A stretch of DNA of 64,000 bases from Bacteroidales bacterium UBA3290 (lineage in GTDB: Bacteria > Bacteroidota > Bacteroidia > Bacteroidales > UBA932). Positions within the stretch are counted from its first letter, which is position 1. Each line of letters opens with the position of its first letter. The translations under genes and the position numbers were made by a program. Of this stretch, positions 1 through 9,103 are shown piece after piece. Location: assembly GCA_002361615.1 (NCBI GenBank), contig DETK01000033.1, positions 24,990-88,989 of the forward strand, read 5' to 3'. The notes under the pieces are model-generated. The model searched no databases, was not told the origin of the DNA, and saw only the letters and a program-made list of their open reading frames with translations.

Positions 1-812
1 AAGACCAGCCGACTTCGCGGTGTTCGTGGAAGAGGAGAGCCGCCAAGGCGATGCTGTAGACCGGCTCAAGGTTGTATGTCAGGTTGACGGTGAAGGCCGA
101 GAACTTCCGCAGCGCCTGCAGCTGGAAGAGGAAGGGGACGATGGTGAAGACGGAGCCGAGCAGCAGGAGCCAGATCCAGTCGCTTCCCACGGGCAGGATG
201 GGCTCGGCGGGCAGCACGCGGGCCTGAAGCGGGATGCACAGGGTCAGGAGCAGCGCGCCGCCGACCAGTTCCCAGAGGAGCATGGTCGGCGTATCCTCTC
301 CGGTGCGCGCGGCCACGTTCACGTTGAGGATGGCGAAGATGGAATAGAGCGCGGCGGAGAGCAGGCCCAAGGCGATGCCGAGCCGATAGCGCACGTCGAG
401 GCTGAAGATCAGCAGGACGCCGGCGATGGAGATGAAGCTGATGAGGATCTCTTTCCAGGAAACCCGCGTCCGGTTGATCAGCGGTTCGAACAGGGTGGTG
501 AAGAAGCACGAAGTGGCGATGCAGGCCACGCCGATCGACACGTTCGCTGTTTGGATGCTGGCGAAAAAGGCCACCCAGTGCAGGGCCAGCAGCACGCCGC
601 AGCCGGCGATCTGCAACACGACCTTGCGCCCGACCTTGTGGAGGCGCCCTATGCACCACAGCACGAGGACCAGCGTGACGATGCTGAACAGCATCCGATA
701 CCACACCAGCGGCAGGCCGCCGAGCGAAATCAAACGGCCGAAAATACCCGTCCAACCCGCCAGGAAGACGGCAGTGTGCAGGATGAGCAGCGTGCGGGTA
801 TTCTCTTTCATA
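1..812 (-). CDS. EamA/DMT-family drug/metabolite transporter (C-terminus cut by window edge)
   Basis: Integral inner-membrane transporter of the DMT superfamily; the substrate cannot be told. Reading the minus strand from the ATG at 812 gives an open frame to the window edge, about 270 residues. It begins MKENTRTLLILHTAVFLAGW and contains repeated hydrophobic segments such as LLALHWVAFFASIQTANVSI and GIALGLLSAALYSIFAIL, the paired EamA-repeat pattern (LHWVAFFASI, then FEPLINR, then NLEPVYSIALAALLFHE near the end). The end EPVYSI...FHE is typical of the second EamA repeat, so only about 20-30 residues are probably missing. The other long minus-strand frame here has no membrane character and is a shadow. 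Confidence 0.85.
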
Positions 813-818
813 AGGGGC

Positions 819-849
819 AAAAGTAAACAATTTGCCCGGGTTGGGCAAA
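819..849 (-). promoter_or_regulatory. Bacteroidetes-type promoter of the DMT transporter
   Basis: On the minus strand a TTTG (849-846) lies 19 bp before TACTTTTG (826-819), which matches the Bacteroidetes -33/-7 pattern TTTG and TAnnTTTG. The start codon at 812 lies just beyond it, so the leader would be very short. The site overlaps the divergent promoter at 833-864. Confidence 0.55.
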
Positions 850-864
850 TAATCGCTATCTTTA
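833..864 (+). promoter_or_regulatory. Bacteroidetes-type promoter of the M28 peptidase operon
   Basis: TTG at 833-835 is followed after 21 bp by TATCTTTA (857-864), one base off the TAnnTTTG consensus. The peptidase ATG at 890 follows, leaving a leader of roughly 20 bases. It is interleaved with the divergent promoter for the DMT transporter. Confidence 0.5.
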
Positions 865-889
865 CAAAGATAAGCTGGAACTCATTCGT

Positions 890-2164
890 ATGAAAGCATT
901 TCGGAAATTGTCTCTGGTCGCCGTAGCGGCCCTGGTGCTGGTCCCGTGCATGCAGGCACAGGACCTGCCCCGCTTCAAGAAAATGGTCCGTCAACTCAGC
1001 AGTGCCCGGTACCAGGGGCGCGGCTATGCGCGCGACGGCGTCCGCAAGTCGGGGAAATTCATTGCCCGGGAATTTGAAAAATCCGGCGCGGACGAAGTCA
1101 CGCTGCAGCCGTTTACCTTGGACATCAATACATTCTGCGGTGCGATGGAGATGTGGGCTGACGGGCGCAAACTGTCCCCTGGCTTCGATTTTTCGATGCG
1201 GGAATACTCGCCCGGCGTACACGGGGAATTCCCGGTCTATCACGTGGATACCCTGAACTTCGACGCCGAGAAGATGTTTGCCGACCTGGCCCGTCCCGAA
1301 TATGCGAACTGTCTGGTTTCCTGCGAATTCTGGTTTACTTACCGGCATAAGGAGGCATTCTCGAAATTGCAGAAGGCGGGTGCCTGCACGAATGCCGGCC
1401 TGCTCTACGAATGGACTTCACCCATCAAGTTCTACAAGGCTTATGGCGAAAAAGTGGTGGACAAACCCATCATTTGGGTCACGCCGGAGGCCATCGCAGG
1501 TGTCAAGTCCGTCAAAGTGAATGTGGACAACGAATTCCTGAAAGGCTACCAGACGGAAAATGTAATCGCCAAGGTCAACGGCCGCCGCCACGATGGGTGC
1601 TATGTCTTCACGGCGCATTACGACCATCTGGGCAATCTCGGCCGGAAGGTCTATTATCCCGGTGCCAACGACAACGCTTCCGGCACAGCCGCCATCATTA
1701 CGCTGGCGAAGTATTATGTGGAGCATCAGCCGGAGTACGATATGTATTTCATCGCCTTTTCCGGCGAAGACGCCAACCTGCGCGGCTCGACCTGGTTCGT
1801 GGAGCATCCTGTCGTGCCGCTCGACCGGATCCGGTATCTGTTCAATCTGGATATGATAGGGGATAACAACCCCGTGCAGTATTGCGAAGTCAGTGAGGCA
1901 GGTATGTCCCGCTTCGAAGTGTTTGAGGCAATCAACCGGGAGCAGGGACTCTTCGAGGCTTTGAACCGGGGCGAACTGGCCGCCAACAGCGACCACTATC
2001 CCTTCGCCGTCCGGGGCGTTCCCTGCATTTTCCTGGAAAACCAGGAAGGGGACGCCTTCCCGTACTATCACACGCCGGCCGACGATATGAAAACCATCTG
2101 TTTTGACAGTTATATCCCTGTCTTCAAATTGGTTACGGAATTCATCAGGCGTGACAGCCATTAA
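890..2164 (+). CDS. Secreted M28-family zinc metallopeptidase
   Basis: Exported aminopeptidase-like hydrolase (424 aa). It starts with a signal peptide (MKAFRKLSLVAVAALVLVPC, cut near MQAQ). The M28 metal-binding set is complete by eye: H243 in TAHYDHLG, bridging D261 in GANDNASG, catalytic E293 in SGEDANLRGS, D321 in NLDMIGDN and H369 in NSDHYPF. Residues 30-200 form a long N-terminal part without a motif I recognise. It heads a run with the carbonic anhydrase 18 nt downstream and then GH92, so it is probably co-transcribed. The substrate is unknown; periplasmic or surface peptide trimming is likely from the family. Confidence 0.88.
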   Translation: MKAFRKLSLVAVAALVLVPCMQAQDLPRFKKMVRQLSSARYQGRGYARDGVRKSGKFIAREFEKSGADEVTLQPFTLDINTFCGAMEMWADGRKLSPGFDFSMREYSPGVHGEFPVYHVDTLNFDAEKMFADLARPEYANCLVSCEFWFTYRHKEAFSKLQKAGACTNAGLLYEWTSPIKFYKAYGEKVVDKPIIWVTPEAIAGVKSVKVNVDNEFLKGYQTENVIAKVNGRRHDGCYVFTAHYDHLGNLGRKVYYPGANDNASGTAAIITLAKYYVEHQPEYDMYFIAFSGEDANLRGSTWFVEHPVVPLDRIRYLFNLDMIGDNNPVQYCEVSEAGMSRFEVFEAINREQGLFEALNRGELAANSDHYPFAVRGVPCIFLENQEGDAFPYYHTPADDMKTICFDSYIPVFKLVTEFIRRDSH

Positions 2165-2182
2165 CGACCAAAACTGAGAAAA

Positions 2183-2719
2183 ATGATAGACCAGATCCTT
2201 CAATTCAACCGACAGTTCGTGGCAGAAAAAGGCTATGAACCTTACGTCACCGACAAATATCCGGCAAAGAAACTGGCGGTGCTCACCTGTATGGATACGC
2301 GGCTGACAGAGCTGCTTCCCAAGGCGCTGGGCCTGCGCAACGGGGACGCCAAGATCATCAAGAACGCGGGCGGCCTCATCCTCTCGGAAACGGATTCGGC
2401 CATCCGGTCGCTGCTGGTAGGTATCTATGAGCTGGGTGTCAAGGAAGTCATGGTGGTGCATCATTCCACTTGTGGCGCCTGCCACATGAGTTACGATGCC
2501 TTCCGTCCCCACATGCTGGAGCATGGCATCTCCGAAGAGACGCTCTCCGAGTGGGAGGCCAGGGGAGTGGCGGAGTGGCTGGAAGGCTTCCACGACACGG
2601 AAGCTTCGGTACGCAAGACCGTGGCATCCATCGTGAATCACCCGTTGGTGCCCAAAGACGTGGTGGTGCGGGGGTTCATCATCGATTCGGTGACCGGCGC
2701 GCTGACTGAAATCCAATGA
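2183..2719 (+). CDS. Beta-class carbonic anhydrase-like protein
   Basis: Probably a cytoplasmic zinc enzyme interconverting CO2 and bicarbonate (178 aa, no signal peptide). The beta-class signature is present: C36 with the D38/R40 dyad in LTCMDTRL, then H94 and C97 in VVHHSTCGAC. The short length and the early CMDTR resemble the small YtiB-like subgroup of beta carbonic anhydrases. Its stop overlaps the ATG of the GH92 gene by 4 nt, so the two are translationally coupled even though their functions look unrelated. Confidence 0.8.
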   Translation: MIDQILQFNRQFVAEKGYEPYVTDKYPAKKLAVLTCMDTRLTELLPKALGLRNGDAKIIKNAGGLILSETDSAIRSLLVGIYELGVKEVMVVHHSTCGACHMSYDAFRPHMLEHGISEETLSEWEARGVAEWLEGFHDTEASVRKTVASIVNHPLVPKDVVVRGFIIDSVTGALTEIQ

Positions 2720-5040
2720 AACGGTTTCTCCTCCTGCTGCTCTGTCTGACGGGTATGATATGCCTGGCCAGCGCCCAAGTGTCGCAGTACGTCAATCCGA
2801 TGATCGGCACTACGGGCATGGGACACTGCTTCCCGGGTGCGTGCGCCCCGTTCGGGGCCGTGCAGCTCTCGCCCGACACGGATACCATTCCGCACAATGT
2901 CGGAGGGAAGTATCAACCCCGCGCGTATGACTACTGTGCTGGCTATCAGTATACGGACAATACGATCGTCGGCTTCAGCCATACCCATCTGAGCGGAACG
3001 GGCCATTCCGACCTGGGTGACATCCTGCTCATGCCCCAGACCGGCGCTTTGCAGTTGAACCCCGGCACGAAAGAAGATCCGGACGGAGGTTATCGGCAGC
3101 GGTTCAGTCACGAGACGGAGCATGCGGAGCCGGGCCTCTACGAAGTTACGCTCGCTGACAGCGGCGTCCGCGCGCGGCTTACCGCTACGCAGCGGGTGGG
3201 CGTCCACCAATATACTTTCCCGAAAGGCAGCACCCAACGTCTGGTAGTGGACCTGCTTCACGGCATCTACAATTATGACGGCAAAGTGCTCTGGTCTCGG
3301 ATCCGGGTCGTGAACGATACCCTTGTCACGGGTTACCGGATTACGGACGGCTGGTCGAGAGGCAACTATACTTACTTTGCCATCTCCTTTTCCAAGCCCG
3401 TCGTAAACTATGGTTATGCCGACCGCAAGCAGCCGGCGTACCGGGGATTCTGGCGCAAGTTCGACCTGCATCACAATTTCCCGGACATTGCCGGGCGTGA
3501 CGTCACGGCCTATTTCGAGTTCGACGCCGAGGTGCCCGAACTCGAGGTGAAGGTGGCCCTGTCGGCTGTCTCTACGGAAGGGGCCTTGAAGAACCTGGCT
3601 GCGGAGGCTGCCGGCAAGTCTTTCGAGACGATCCGGTGCGAGACCGCCTGCGCCTGGGAACAGGAACTCGGTGTACTGCAGTGCGAGGGCACCGACGACC
3701 AGAAGGCGAGCCTCTATACGGCGCTCTATCACACGATGATCAACCCTTCCGTCTATATGGACGTGGACGGACGCTACCGCGGCGTTGACGGGGAAGTCCA
3801 TCAGGCCGAAGGCTTTACCAACTATACGGTGTTCTCCGTCTGGGATACCTACCGCGCCGAGCACCCGTTGCTGGGGCTGCTCAAGACCAGCCGCAACACC
3901 GACATGGTCCGCTCGATGCTGGCCCACTGGCGGCAGAATCCCGTGGGAATGCTGCCGGTGTGGAGCCTGCAGGGCAATGAGGGCTGGTGCATGACCGGCT
4001 ACCACGCGGTGAGCGTGGTGGCGGACGCCCTGGTGAAAGGTGCCGACATCGACCGCGACGAAGCCTTCGCCGCGATGGTGGCGACAGCCAACTGCCCGCA
4101 CCTGACCTCAGCCAGGGACTATGCGGCCTACGGATACGCGCCTTACGACAATGATGCGACAGCAGCCTCCAACACGCTGGAGTATTCCTTCGACGACTGG
4201 AGCATCTACCACGCAGCCCAAATGACCGGCCGGAACGAAGTGGCCGATGCCTTCCGGGAGCGCGCGCATAACTACCGCAACACCTTCGATCCCGCCCTCG
4301 GCTTCGCCTCGCCACGCTTCAGGGATGGCTCCTTCAAACCGGATCTCGATCCGCTCCAGACCTATGGGGAAGGCTTCATCGAAGGCAACTCCTGGAACTT
4401 CTCCTTCCACGTGCCGCAGGACCCGTACGGCCTGATGGTCTGTATGGGCGGCGAGAAAGTCTTCAGAGAGCGCCTCGACCGACTCTTCGACATGGACCTT
4501 CCCGAGAAGTATTACGCCGACAATGAGGATATTACGGCCGACTGCCTGATCGGCGGTTACGTACACGGGAACGAACCCAGCCATCATGTGCCTTACCTCT
4601 ATGCCTGGACTACGCAGCCCTGGAAAACCCAGGACCGGATCCGGACCATTCTGAACAAGATGTACCGCAACGACATTCGCGGCCTTGGCGGCAACGACGA
4701 CTGCGGGCAGATGTCTGCCTGGTATATCTTCTCCGTCATGGGCTTCTACCCGGTGGCGCCTGGCTGCGACCAGTACGTGCTCGGCGCGCCGTATCTGCCG
4801 TATCTGAAAGTCACGTTGGAAAATGGCGCCGTCATCGAAATCAAGGCGCCCGGCGTCAGCGACCGCAAGCGCTATGTGCGCAGCGTGAAGCTGAACGGGA
4901 AGCCGTACACCAAACTGTATCTAACCCACGCCGACCTGGCTGCCGGTTGTACGCTTGAATTCGAGATGTCAGACCGGCCCGACCGCCGACGCGGCCAGGC
5001 TGTATCCGATAAACCGTATTCCCTGACCGGGAGGAAATAG
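2716..5040 (+). CDS. GH92 family exo-alpha-mannosidase
   Basis: Secreted calcium-dependent inverting alpha-mannosidase of family GH92 (774 aa), acting on alpha-mannosides of N-glycans or yeast mannan. The signal peptide MKRFLLLLLCLTGMICLASA precedes the family opening NPMIGTTGMGHCFPGACAPF. GFSHTHLSGTG, HGNEPSHHVPY (predicted catalytic acid E620) and GNDDCGQMSAWYIFS (predicted base D661 or D662) are all in place, so the enzyme looks intact and full length. It overlaps the carbonic anhydrase gene by 4 nt. It ends 1 nt before the stop of the convergent GH36 gene. Confidence 0.93.
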   Translation: MKRFLLLLLCLTGMICLASAQVSQYVNPMIGTTGMGHCFPGACAPFGAVQLSPDTDTIPHNVGGKYQPRAYDYCAGYQYTDNTIVGFSHTHLSGTGHSDLGDILLMPQTGALQLNPGTKEDPDGGYRQRFSHETEHAEPGLYEVTLADSGVRARLTATQRVGVHQYTFPKGSTQRLVVDLLHGIYNYDGKVLWSRIRVVNDTLVTGYRITDGWSRGNYTYFAISFSKPVVNYGYADRKQPAYRGFWRKFDLHHNFPDIAGRDVTAYFEFDAEVPELEVKVALSAVSTEGALKNLAAEAAGKSFETIRCETACAWEQELGVLQCEGTDDQKASLYTALYHTMINPSVYMDVDGRYRGVDGEVHQAEGFTNYTVFSVWDTYRAEHPLLGLLKTSRNTDMVRSMLAHWRQNPVGMLPVWSLQGNEGWCMTGYHAVSVVADALVKGADIDRDEAFAAMVATANCPHLTSARDYAAYGYAPYDNDATAASNTLEYSFDDWSIYHAAQMTGRNEVADAFRERAHNYRNTFDPALGFASPRFRDGSFKPDLDPLQTYGEGFIEGNSWNFSFHVPQDPYGLMVCMGGEKVFRERLDRLFDMDLPEKYYADNEDITADCLIGGYVHGNEPSHHVPYLYAWTTQPWKTQDRIRTILNKMYRNDIRGLGGNDDCGQMSAWYIFSVMGFYPVAPGCDQYVLGAPYLPYLKVTLENGAVIEIKAPGVSDRKRYVRSVKLNGKPYTKLYLTHADLAAGCTLEFEMSDRPDRRRGQAVSDKPYSLTGRK

Positions 5041-5041
5041 G

Positions 5042-7228
5042 CTATTGGGCTTCCAGGTAGAAGACGGCCGAACTGTATTTCTGCGGCAGGTCGGGGTTGA
5101 AGGCGCCGCTTTGCAGGAATTCGCCGGAGAAGACATCGCCGTCGCCCCACCAGCAGGAGCGGTTCACATTGAGTTCCTTCACGGTGTAGTTGCGCTTCGG
5201 ATCGAGGCCGTCGAGCCGGAAGCTGTGCTGGCTTCCTGCGCGGTGCTGGTAGCGCATGCAGTAGGTATAGACCACGGCGCGGGATTTGTCCTGCGAGACG
5301 TACATCAGGGCGTAGTAATCACTGTCATAGGGCGAGGAGAGGCGGTACAGGTCTCCCGTAAACACCAGATCCCGATACTGGTAATAGGAGGCGATGCAAC
5401 GCTCCGCCAGGGCGCGTTCGTGTTCTGAGAAATGCTTGGGCTGCAGTTCCAGCCCCAGACGTCCGGCGCAGGCCATGTCGAAACGGAACTTCAGCGGCGT
5501 GACGTTGCCGCTCTGGTGGTTGGGAACGGCCGATACGTGGGCGCCCATGATGAAGGGCGGGTAGATGAGGTTCGTGGCGTACTGGATATAGGCGCGGCAG
5601 TCGCCGTCGGTATTGTCGCTGGTCCAGATTTCGTCGAAATAGCGAAGGGCTCCGTAGTCGACGCGTCCGCCGCCTGAGGAACAGCACTGGATCAGCACGC
5701 GGGGATACTTTTCGCGGATGCGCCGCATCACGTTGTACAGGCCTTGGCAATACTCCACGTAGAAGCGGTCCTGTTCCTTGCCGAGATAGGTGCTGCCGAA
5801 CGACTCGATAACGCGGTTGCAGTCCCATTTCACGTAGTCGATGTTCTTCGAGAGTTGCATCACGCCGTCGAAAATGCCGTACACGAAGTCCTGTACGGCC
5901 GGGTTCGAAAGGTCGAGGACCCACTGGTTGCGTTCCTGGTAGATGTCGCGTCCCGGGCTCTTGACCACCCATTCGGGATGTCTGTGCGCCAGGTTCGAGG
6001 CGGGATTGACCATTTCCGGCTCGATCCAGATGCCGAATTTGAGCCCCTTGTCGTGGGCGTAGGATGCGACATAGTCGATGCCTTCAGGCAATTTGGCGGT
6101 GTTGACTTCCCAGTCGCCCAGGCCGGCGTCGTCCCCGTTGCGCGGGTAATCTTTGGCGAACCAGCCGTCATCAAGCACGAACATCTCCAGGCCCATGCCC
6201 GCCGCGTCGTCGATCATCCTGAGCAGGGTTTCGGTCGTGAAGCTGAAGTAGGCGCCTTCCCAGCTGTTGAGGAGGGTAGGATGGACCTGGCCTCCGCCGT
6301 AAACGCCCCAGTTGCGGGCCCAGCGGTGCAGGTTGCGGGAGGCCTGTCCTGCCCCGTTGTTGGAATAGGTCCAGACCATGTCCGGTGTGATGAAGGTCTT
6401 GCCGGGAGCCAGGGAATAGGTGGCGGCATGGGGGTTGATGCCCGCGATGACGTTGAGCTTTCCGGCGTTGTCGTGTTCGAAACTCAGGCGGAAGTTGCCG
6501 CTCCAGGCCAGGGCGCCGGCGATGACTTCGCCGGCCGTCTCGCTGAATTCAGCCGTATTCAGACTCAGCATGAACGAAGGGTTGTTTCCCTGTGTGGCCT
6601 GGACGCCGCGCCGCGATTCGATGACCTTGGTGTCGTGTCCCAGCAGTTCGCGTTCCACTTGCATTTCGGTGGCCCAGCCGCCCCAGGTGTGGGTGAGCAG
6701 GTATTTGTCGGCATTGAAATGCAGGGCGGAGGAGGCGTAGTCGAGCAGTTCCACGGGTTTCTTGCCGCCGTTGATGATTTCGGTATGGGCCACGATGACA
6801 TCTTCTTTCTCGTAGGCTTCGTAGATGAGTACGACCGCCAGGGCCGTGACGGGATCGCGGAGCATGACTTTTGTCGTGAAGACGCCGGCCCGGTATTCAG
6901 AGGTATGGCCGGTGTAGTAGAGTTCGGTGTTGTGGCTGCCGTCGGCATAGCGCACGTGGAGGGCAGGTGTGCCGATGAACACGCCGCCAGTAGTAGGGAT
7001 GGTCATCGGCCCTGAACCATTGGGCCCGGTAAAGAGCTTGTCGTCGTTGAGGAATGTCCAAGGGGCGTCGATCCGGGATCCGTAGTAGCGGGTTCTCAGA
7101 TTCCCGGCGTCGTCCGTGGTCAGGACCAATTGGGTGTGGTCTGTCTGAACGAGAATGTATGTTTTGTTGGCCCGGGCGGGAAGGTAAAGGCACAAGAGGG
7201 AGACGGTTAGAAGCAGGATATGTTTCAT
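5042..7228 (-). CDS. GH36 alpha-galactosidase, secreted
   Basis: Retaining alpha-galactosidase (728 aa) removing alpha-1,6-galactose from galacto(gluco)mannan or raffinose-type sugars. The signal peptide is MKHILLLTVSLLCLYLPARA. The architecture is an N-terminal beta-supersandwich, a TIM barrel (FVLDDGWF near residue 350) and a C-terminal beta domain. The GH36 nucleophile motif YVKWDCNR gives D469 and the acid/base motif SDNTDG gives D538. It stands alone on the minus strand, convergent with GH92. Given the mannan genes at 26-45 kb, a role in debranching galactoglucomannan is likely, but this is inferred from context. Confidence 0.92.
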   Translation of the reverse strand: MKHILLLTVSLLCLYLPARANKTYILVQTDHTQLVLTTDDAGNLRTRYYGSRIDAPWTFLNDDKLFTGPNGSGPMTIPTTGGVFIGTPALHVRYADGSHNTELYYTGHTSEYRAGVFTTKVMLRDPVTALAVVLIYEAYEKEDVIVAHTEIINGGKKPVELLDYASSALHFNADKYLLTHTWGGWATEMQVERELLGHDTKVIESRRGVQATQGNNPSFMLSLNTAEFSETAGEVIAGALAWSGNFRLSFEHDNAGKLNVIAGINPHAATYSLAPGKTFITPDMVWTYSNNGAGQASRNLHRWARNWGVYGGGQVHPTLLNSWEGAYFSFTTETLLRMIDDAAGMGLEMFVLDDGWFAKDYPRNGDDAGLGDWEVNTAKLPEGIDYVASYAHDKGLKFGIWIEPEMVNPASNLAHRHPEWVVKSPGRDIYQERNQWVLDLSNPAVQDFVYGIFDGVMQLSKNIDYVKWDCNRVIESFGSTYLGKEQDRFYVEYCQGLYNVMRRIREKYPRVLIQCCSSGGGRVDYGALRYFDEIWTSDNTDGDCRAYIQYATNLIYPPFIMGAHVSAVPNHQSGNVTPLKFRFDMACAGRLGLELQPKHFSEHERALAERCIASYYQYRDLVFTGDLYRLSSPYDSDYYALMYVSQDKSRAVVYTYCMRYQHRAGSQHSFRLDGLDPKRNYTVKELNVNRSCWWGDGDVFSGEFLQSGAFNPDLPQKYSSAVFYLEAQ

Positions 7229-7315
7229 AGTCGGTTTTTAGGTTTGATTCGATAGGAAATGGTTCAATCCGGAGCACAATTTACGTTTTTTTTCGCTTAT
7301 TTCAAATTATAAAGA

Positions 7316-7323
7316 TAACTTTG
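7316..7323 (+). promoter_or_regulatory. Putative -7 box for the first DUF6057 gene
   Basis: TAACTTTG matches the Bacteroidetes TAnnTTTG -7 element and lies 24 bases before the ATG at 7348. No good TTG is seen at -33; the upstream region is a run of T and A. Confidence 0.4.
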
Positions 7324-7347
7324 CCTTATTAAACAGGCCGCAGCAGA

Positions 7348-9096
7348 ATGTCCCGTTTCCAGAAGATATCGGCCCTCGCGATGACAGTCCTGACCGGGAT
7401 TGCCCTCTATTTCTTTTTCGCGTTCAGGTATCCCTATCATCTTCATTTCCAAGAGCAGTACCAGTTGTTTGAATGGACATGGAAATACTTTGCGGACGTG
7501 TCCTGCGTGCCGGGCGGCCTGGCCGACTGGCTGGGGCGCTGCCTTACCCAGTTCTTCTATCACGCGCCGGCAGGTTCCGCGCTTTTGGCGATCCTGCTCT
7601 GTGGCGTACAGCTCATCGTCTGGGCGGCGTGCCGACGGCGGACGCTCCTGACCTATGTGCTCTCCTTCCTTCCGGTCCTGCTGCTGACAGCTTTTTTCTG
7701 CGATGATAACGCCCTTACGGGTCCGATCGTAGGCTTGGCGCTGTCGCTCGGCGTGGCGGCCCTGTGCCGGTGTGTCGGTGCATGGAAAGGTCGCCGGCTA
7801 TTGGAATTGCTTCTCGTCCCAGCCGTATATATGGCCTGCGGTCCGCTCTGTCTTCTGTTCATCATCGCGGCCGTTTGCTGCGAAGTGGCGGACGGGGAGG
7901 GAAGACCTTGGCTCTTCGCGATCGGGATGCTGACCGTCGCTGCGCTCTGTCTCCTGGCAGCCTGGCGCATCTTCCCGTATCCGTTCAACCGTCTGGTGCA
8001 GGGCGTTCACTACTACCGTTTCCATAACATCCTGCCCGGCATGCTCTATGCGGCTGCCGCAGCTGCGGCACTGGTGGTCCTGTTTTCCTGCCTGAAGGTT
8101 CGTAAGCCGTTGCAGGGATCGGTTCTTCCGATAGCGTTGTTCGGGGTCCTGGCAGCTGCCGGTATCTTGTTGACGCTGCGCGTTGCCGATTCCGCCAAGG
8201 AAGAGTGGATGCGCTACGATTTCATGGTCCGCATGCAGATGTGGAACCGCATCCGGCAGCAGGCCGACCGCCGCAATCCCGACAATCCCAAGACCGTCTC
8301 CTGCCTGAACCTGGCCCTTGCCAAGACCGGGCATCTGGCCGACAGCCAGTTCTCCTATTTCCAGAACGGCCCCGACGGGCTGCTGCCCACCTATGAGGGC
8401 GACTATACCAACCCTGTCTCGACCGGAGAGATTTTCTGGCATCTGGGGATGGTCAACACTGCCCAGCGCTACGTATTCGAGGCGCAGGAAGCCATTCCTG
8501 ATTTCCAGAAAAGTGCCCGTTTCTACCGGCGTCTGGCTGAAACGAATCTTGTGAACGGCGACACGCTCGTCGCGATGAAATATCTGAAAGTCCTGGAACA
8601 CACCACTTTCTATCGTTCCTGGGCTCGCGAGACCGCTGCACTTGTGGCTGACGGCACGCTCTTCGAAAAGCGCCCGGAACTGGCCCGCATCCGCGAACTC
8701 CGTCTCAGGGAGCACGATTATCTCTTCAGTGAGACGGAGATGGATTCCATGCTGGGTCTCCTCAGCCTGGAGCATCCTGAAAACAGGATGGCCGTCGATT
8801 ACCTTCTGTCCTGGTGTCTTCTGCGCAAGGACTTGAACCGTTTTGCGGAATGCCTGCAGATGGCGGAAATCTCGCCGCTTCCGCAGGTCTATCAGGAGGC
8901 ACTCCTGCTTCTGTGGGTTTTCACGCATGAAGACTTCACCGGCCTGCCCCCTACGATCGCACCGGTCAATGTGCAGCGGATCAACCGTTTCATGGCCGAC
9001 GCCAATGCCGGGAAAAGCGAGGCCGTGATGAAAGCCACCTATGGGAATACCTATTGGTTCTATTTCATTTTCCGCTACCGTAACCAACAGCAATGA
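7348..9096 (+). CDS. DUF6057-like polytopic membrane protein with helical C-terminal domain (copy 1)
   Basis: No known function. The first 290 residues hold about nine or ten predicted membrane helices; the C-terminal half (residues 300-582) is soluble and looks like helical TPR-type repeats (for example ARFYRRLAETNLVNGDTLVA). A shared motif near residues 35-75 (QEQYQLFEWTW, PGGLADWLGR, QFFYHAPAGS) recurs in the copy at 16858-18321. I assign it to DUF6057 from memory of that pattern, so the family name is moderately sure. The ATG of the haem-propeller gene follows after 7 nt, so they form a pair. A complex of membrane protein and lipoprotein is an inference from the repeated pairing. Confidence 0.7.
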   Translation: MSRFQKISALAMTVLTGIALYFFFAFRYPYHLHFQEQYQLFEWTWKYFADVSCVPGGLADWLGRCLTQFFYHAPAGSALLAILLCGVQLIVWAACRRRTLLTYVLSFLPVLLLTAFFCDDNALTGPIVGLALSLGVAALCRCVGAWKGRRLLELLLVPAVYMACGPLCLLFIIAAVCCEVADGEGRPWLFAIGMLTVAALCLLAAWRIFPYPFNRLVQGVHYYRFHNILPGMLYAAAAAAALVVLFSCLKVRKPLQGSVLPIALFGVLAAAGILLTLRVADSAKEEWMRYDFMVRMQMWNRIRQQADRRNPDNPKTVSCLNLALAKTGHLADSQFSYFQNGPDGLLPTYEGDYTNPVSTGEIFWHLGMVNTAQRYVFEAQEAIPDFQKSARFYRRLAETNLVNGDTLVAMKYLKVLEHTTFYRSWARETAALVADGTLFEKRPELARIRELRLREHDYLFSETEMDSMLGLLSLEHPENRMAVDYLLSWCLLRKDLNRFAECLQMAEISPLPQVYQEALLLLWVFTHEDFTGLPPTIAPVNVQRINRFMADANAGKSEAVMKATYGNTYWFYFIFRYRNQQQ

Positions 9097-9103
9097 TCCT
9101 GCT

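Noticed and set aside
66..848. A 260-codon minus-strand frame over the first gene
   Set aside because: Its product is Arg/His/Pro-rich with no membrane helices, while the frame starting at 812 gives a clear DMT transporter that simply runs off the window.
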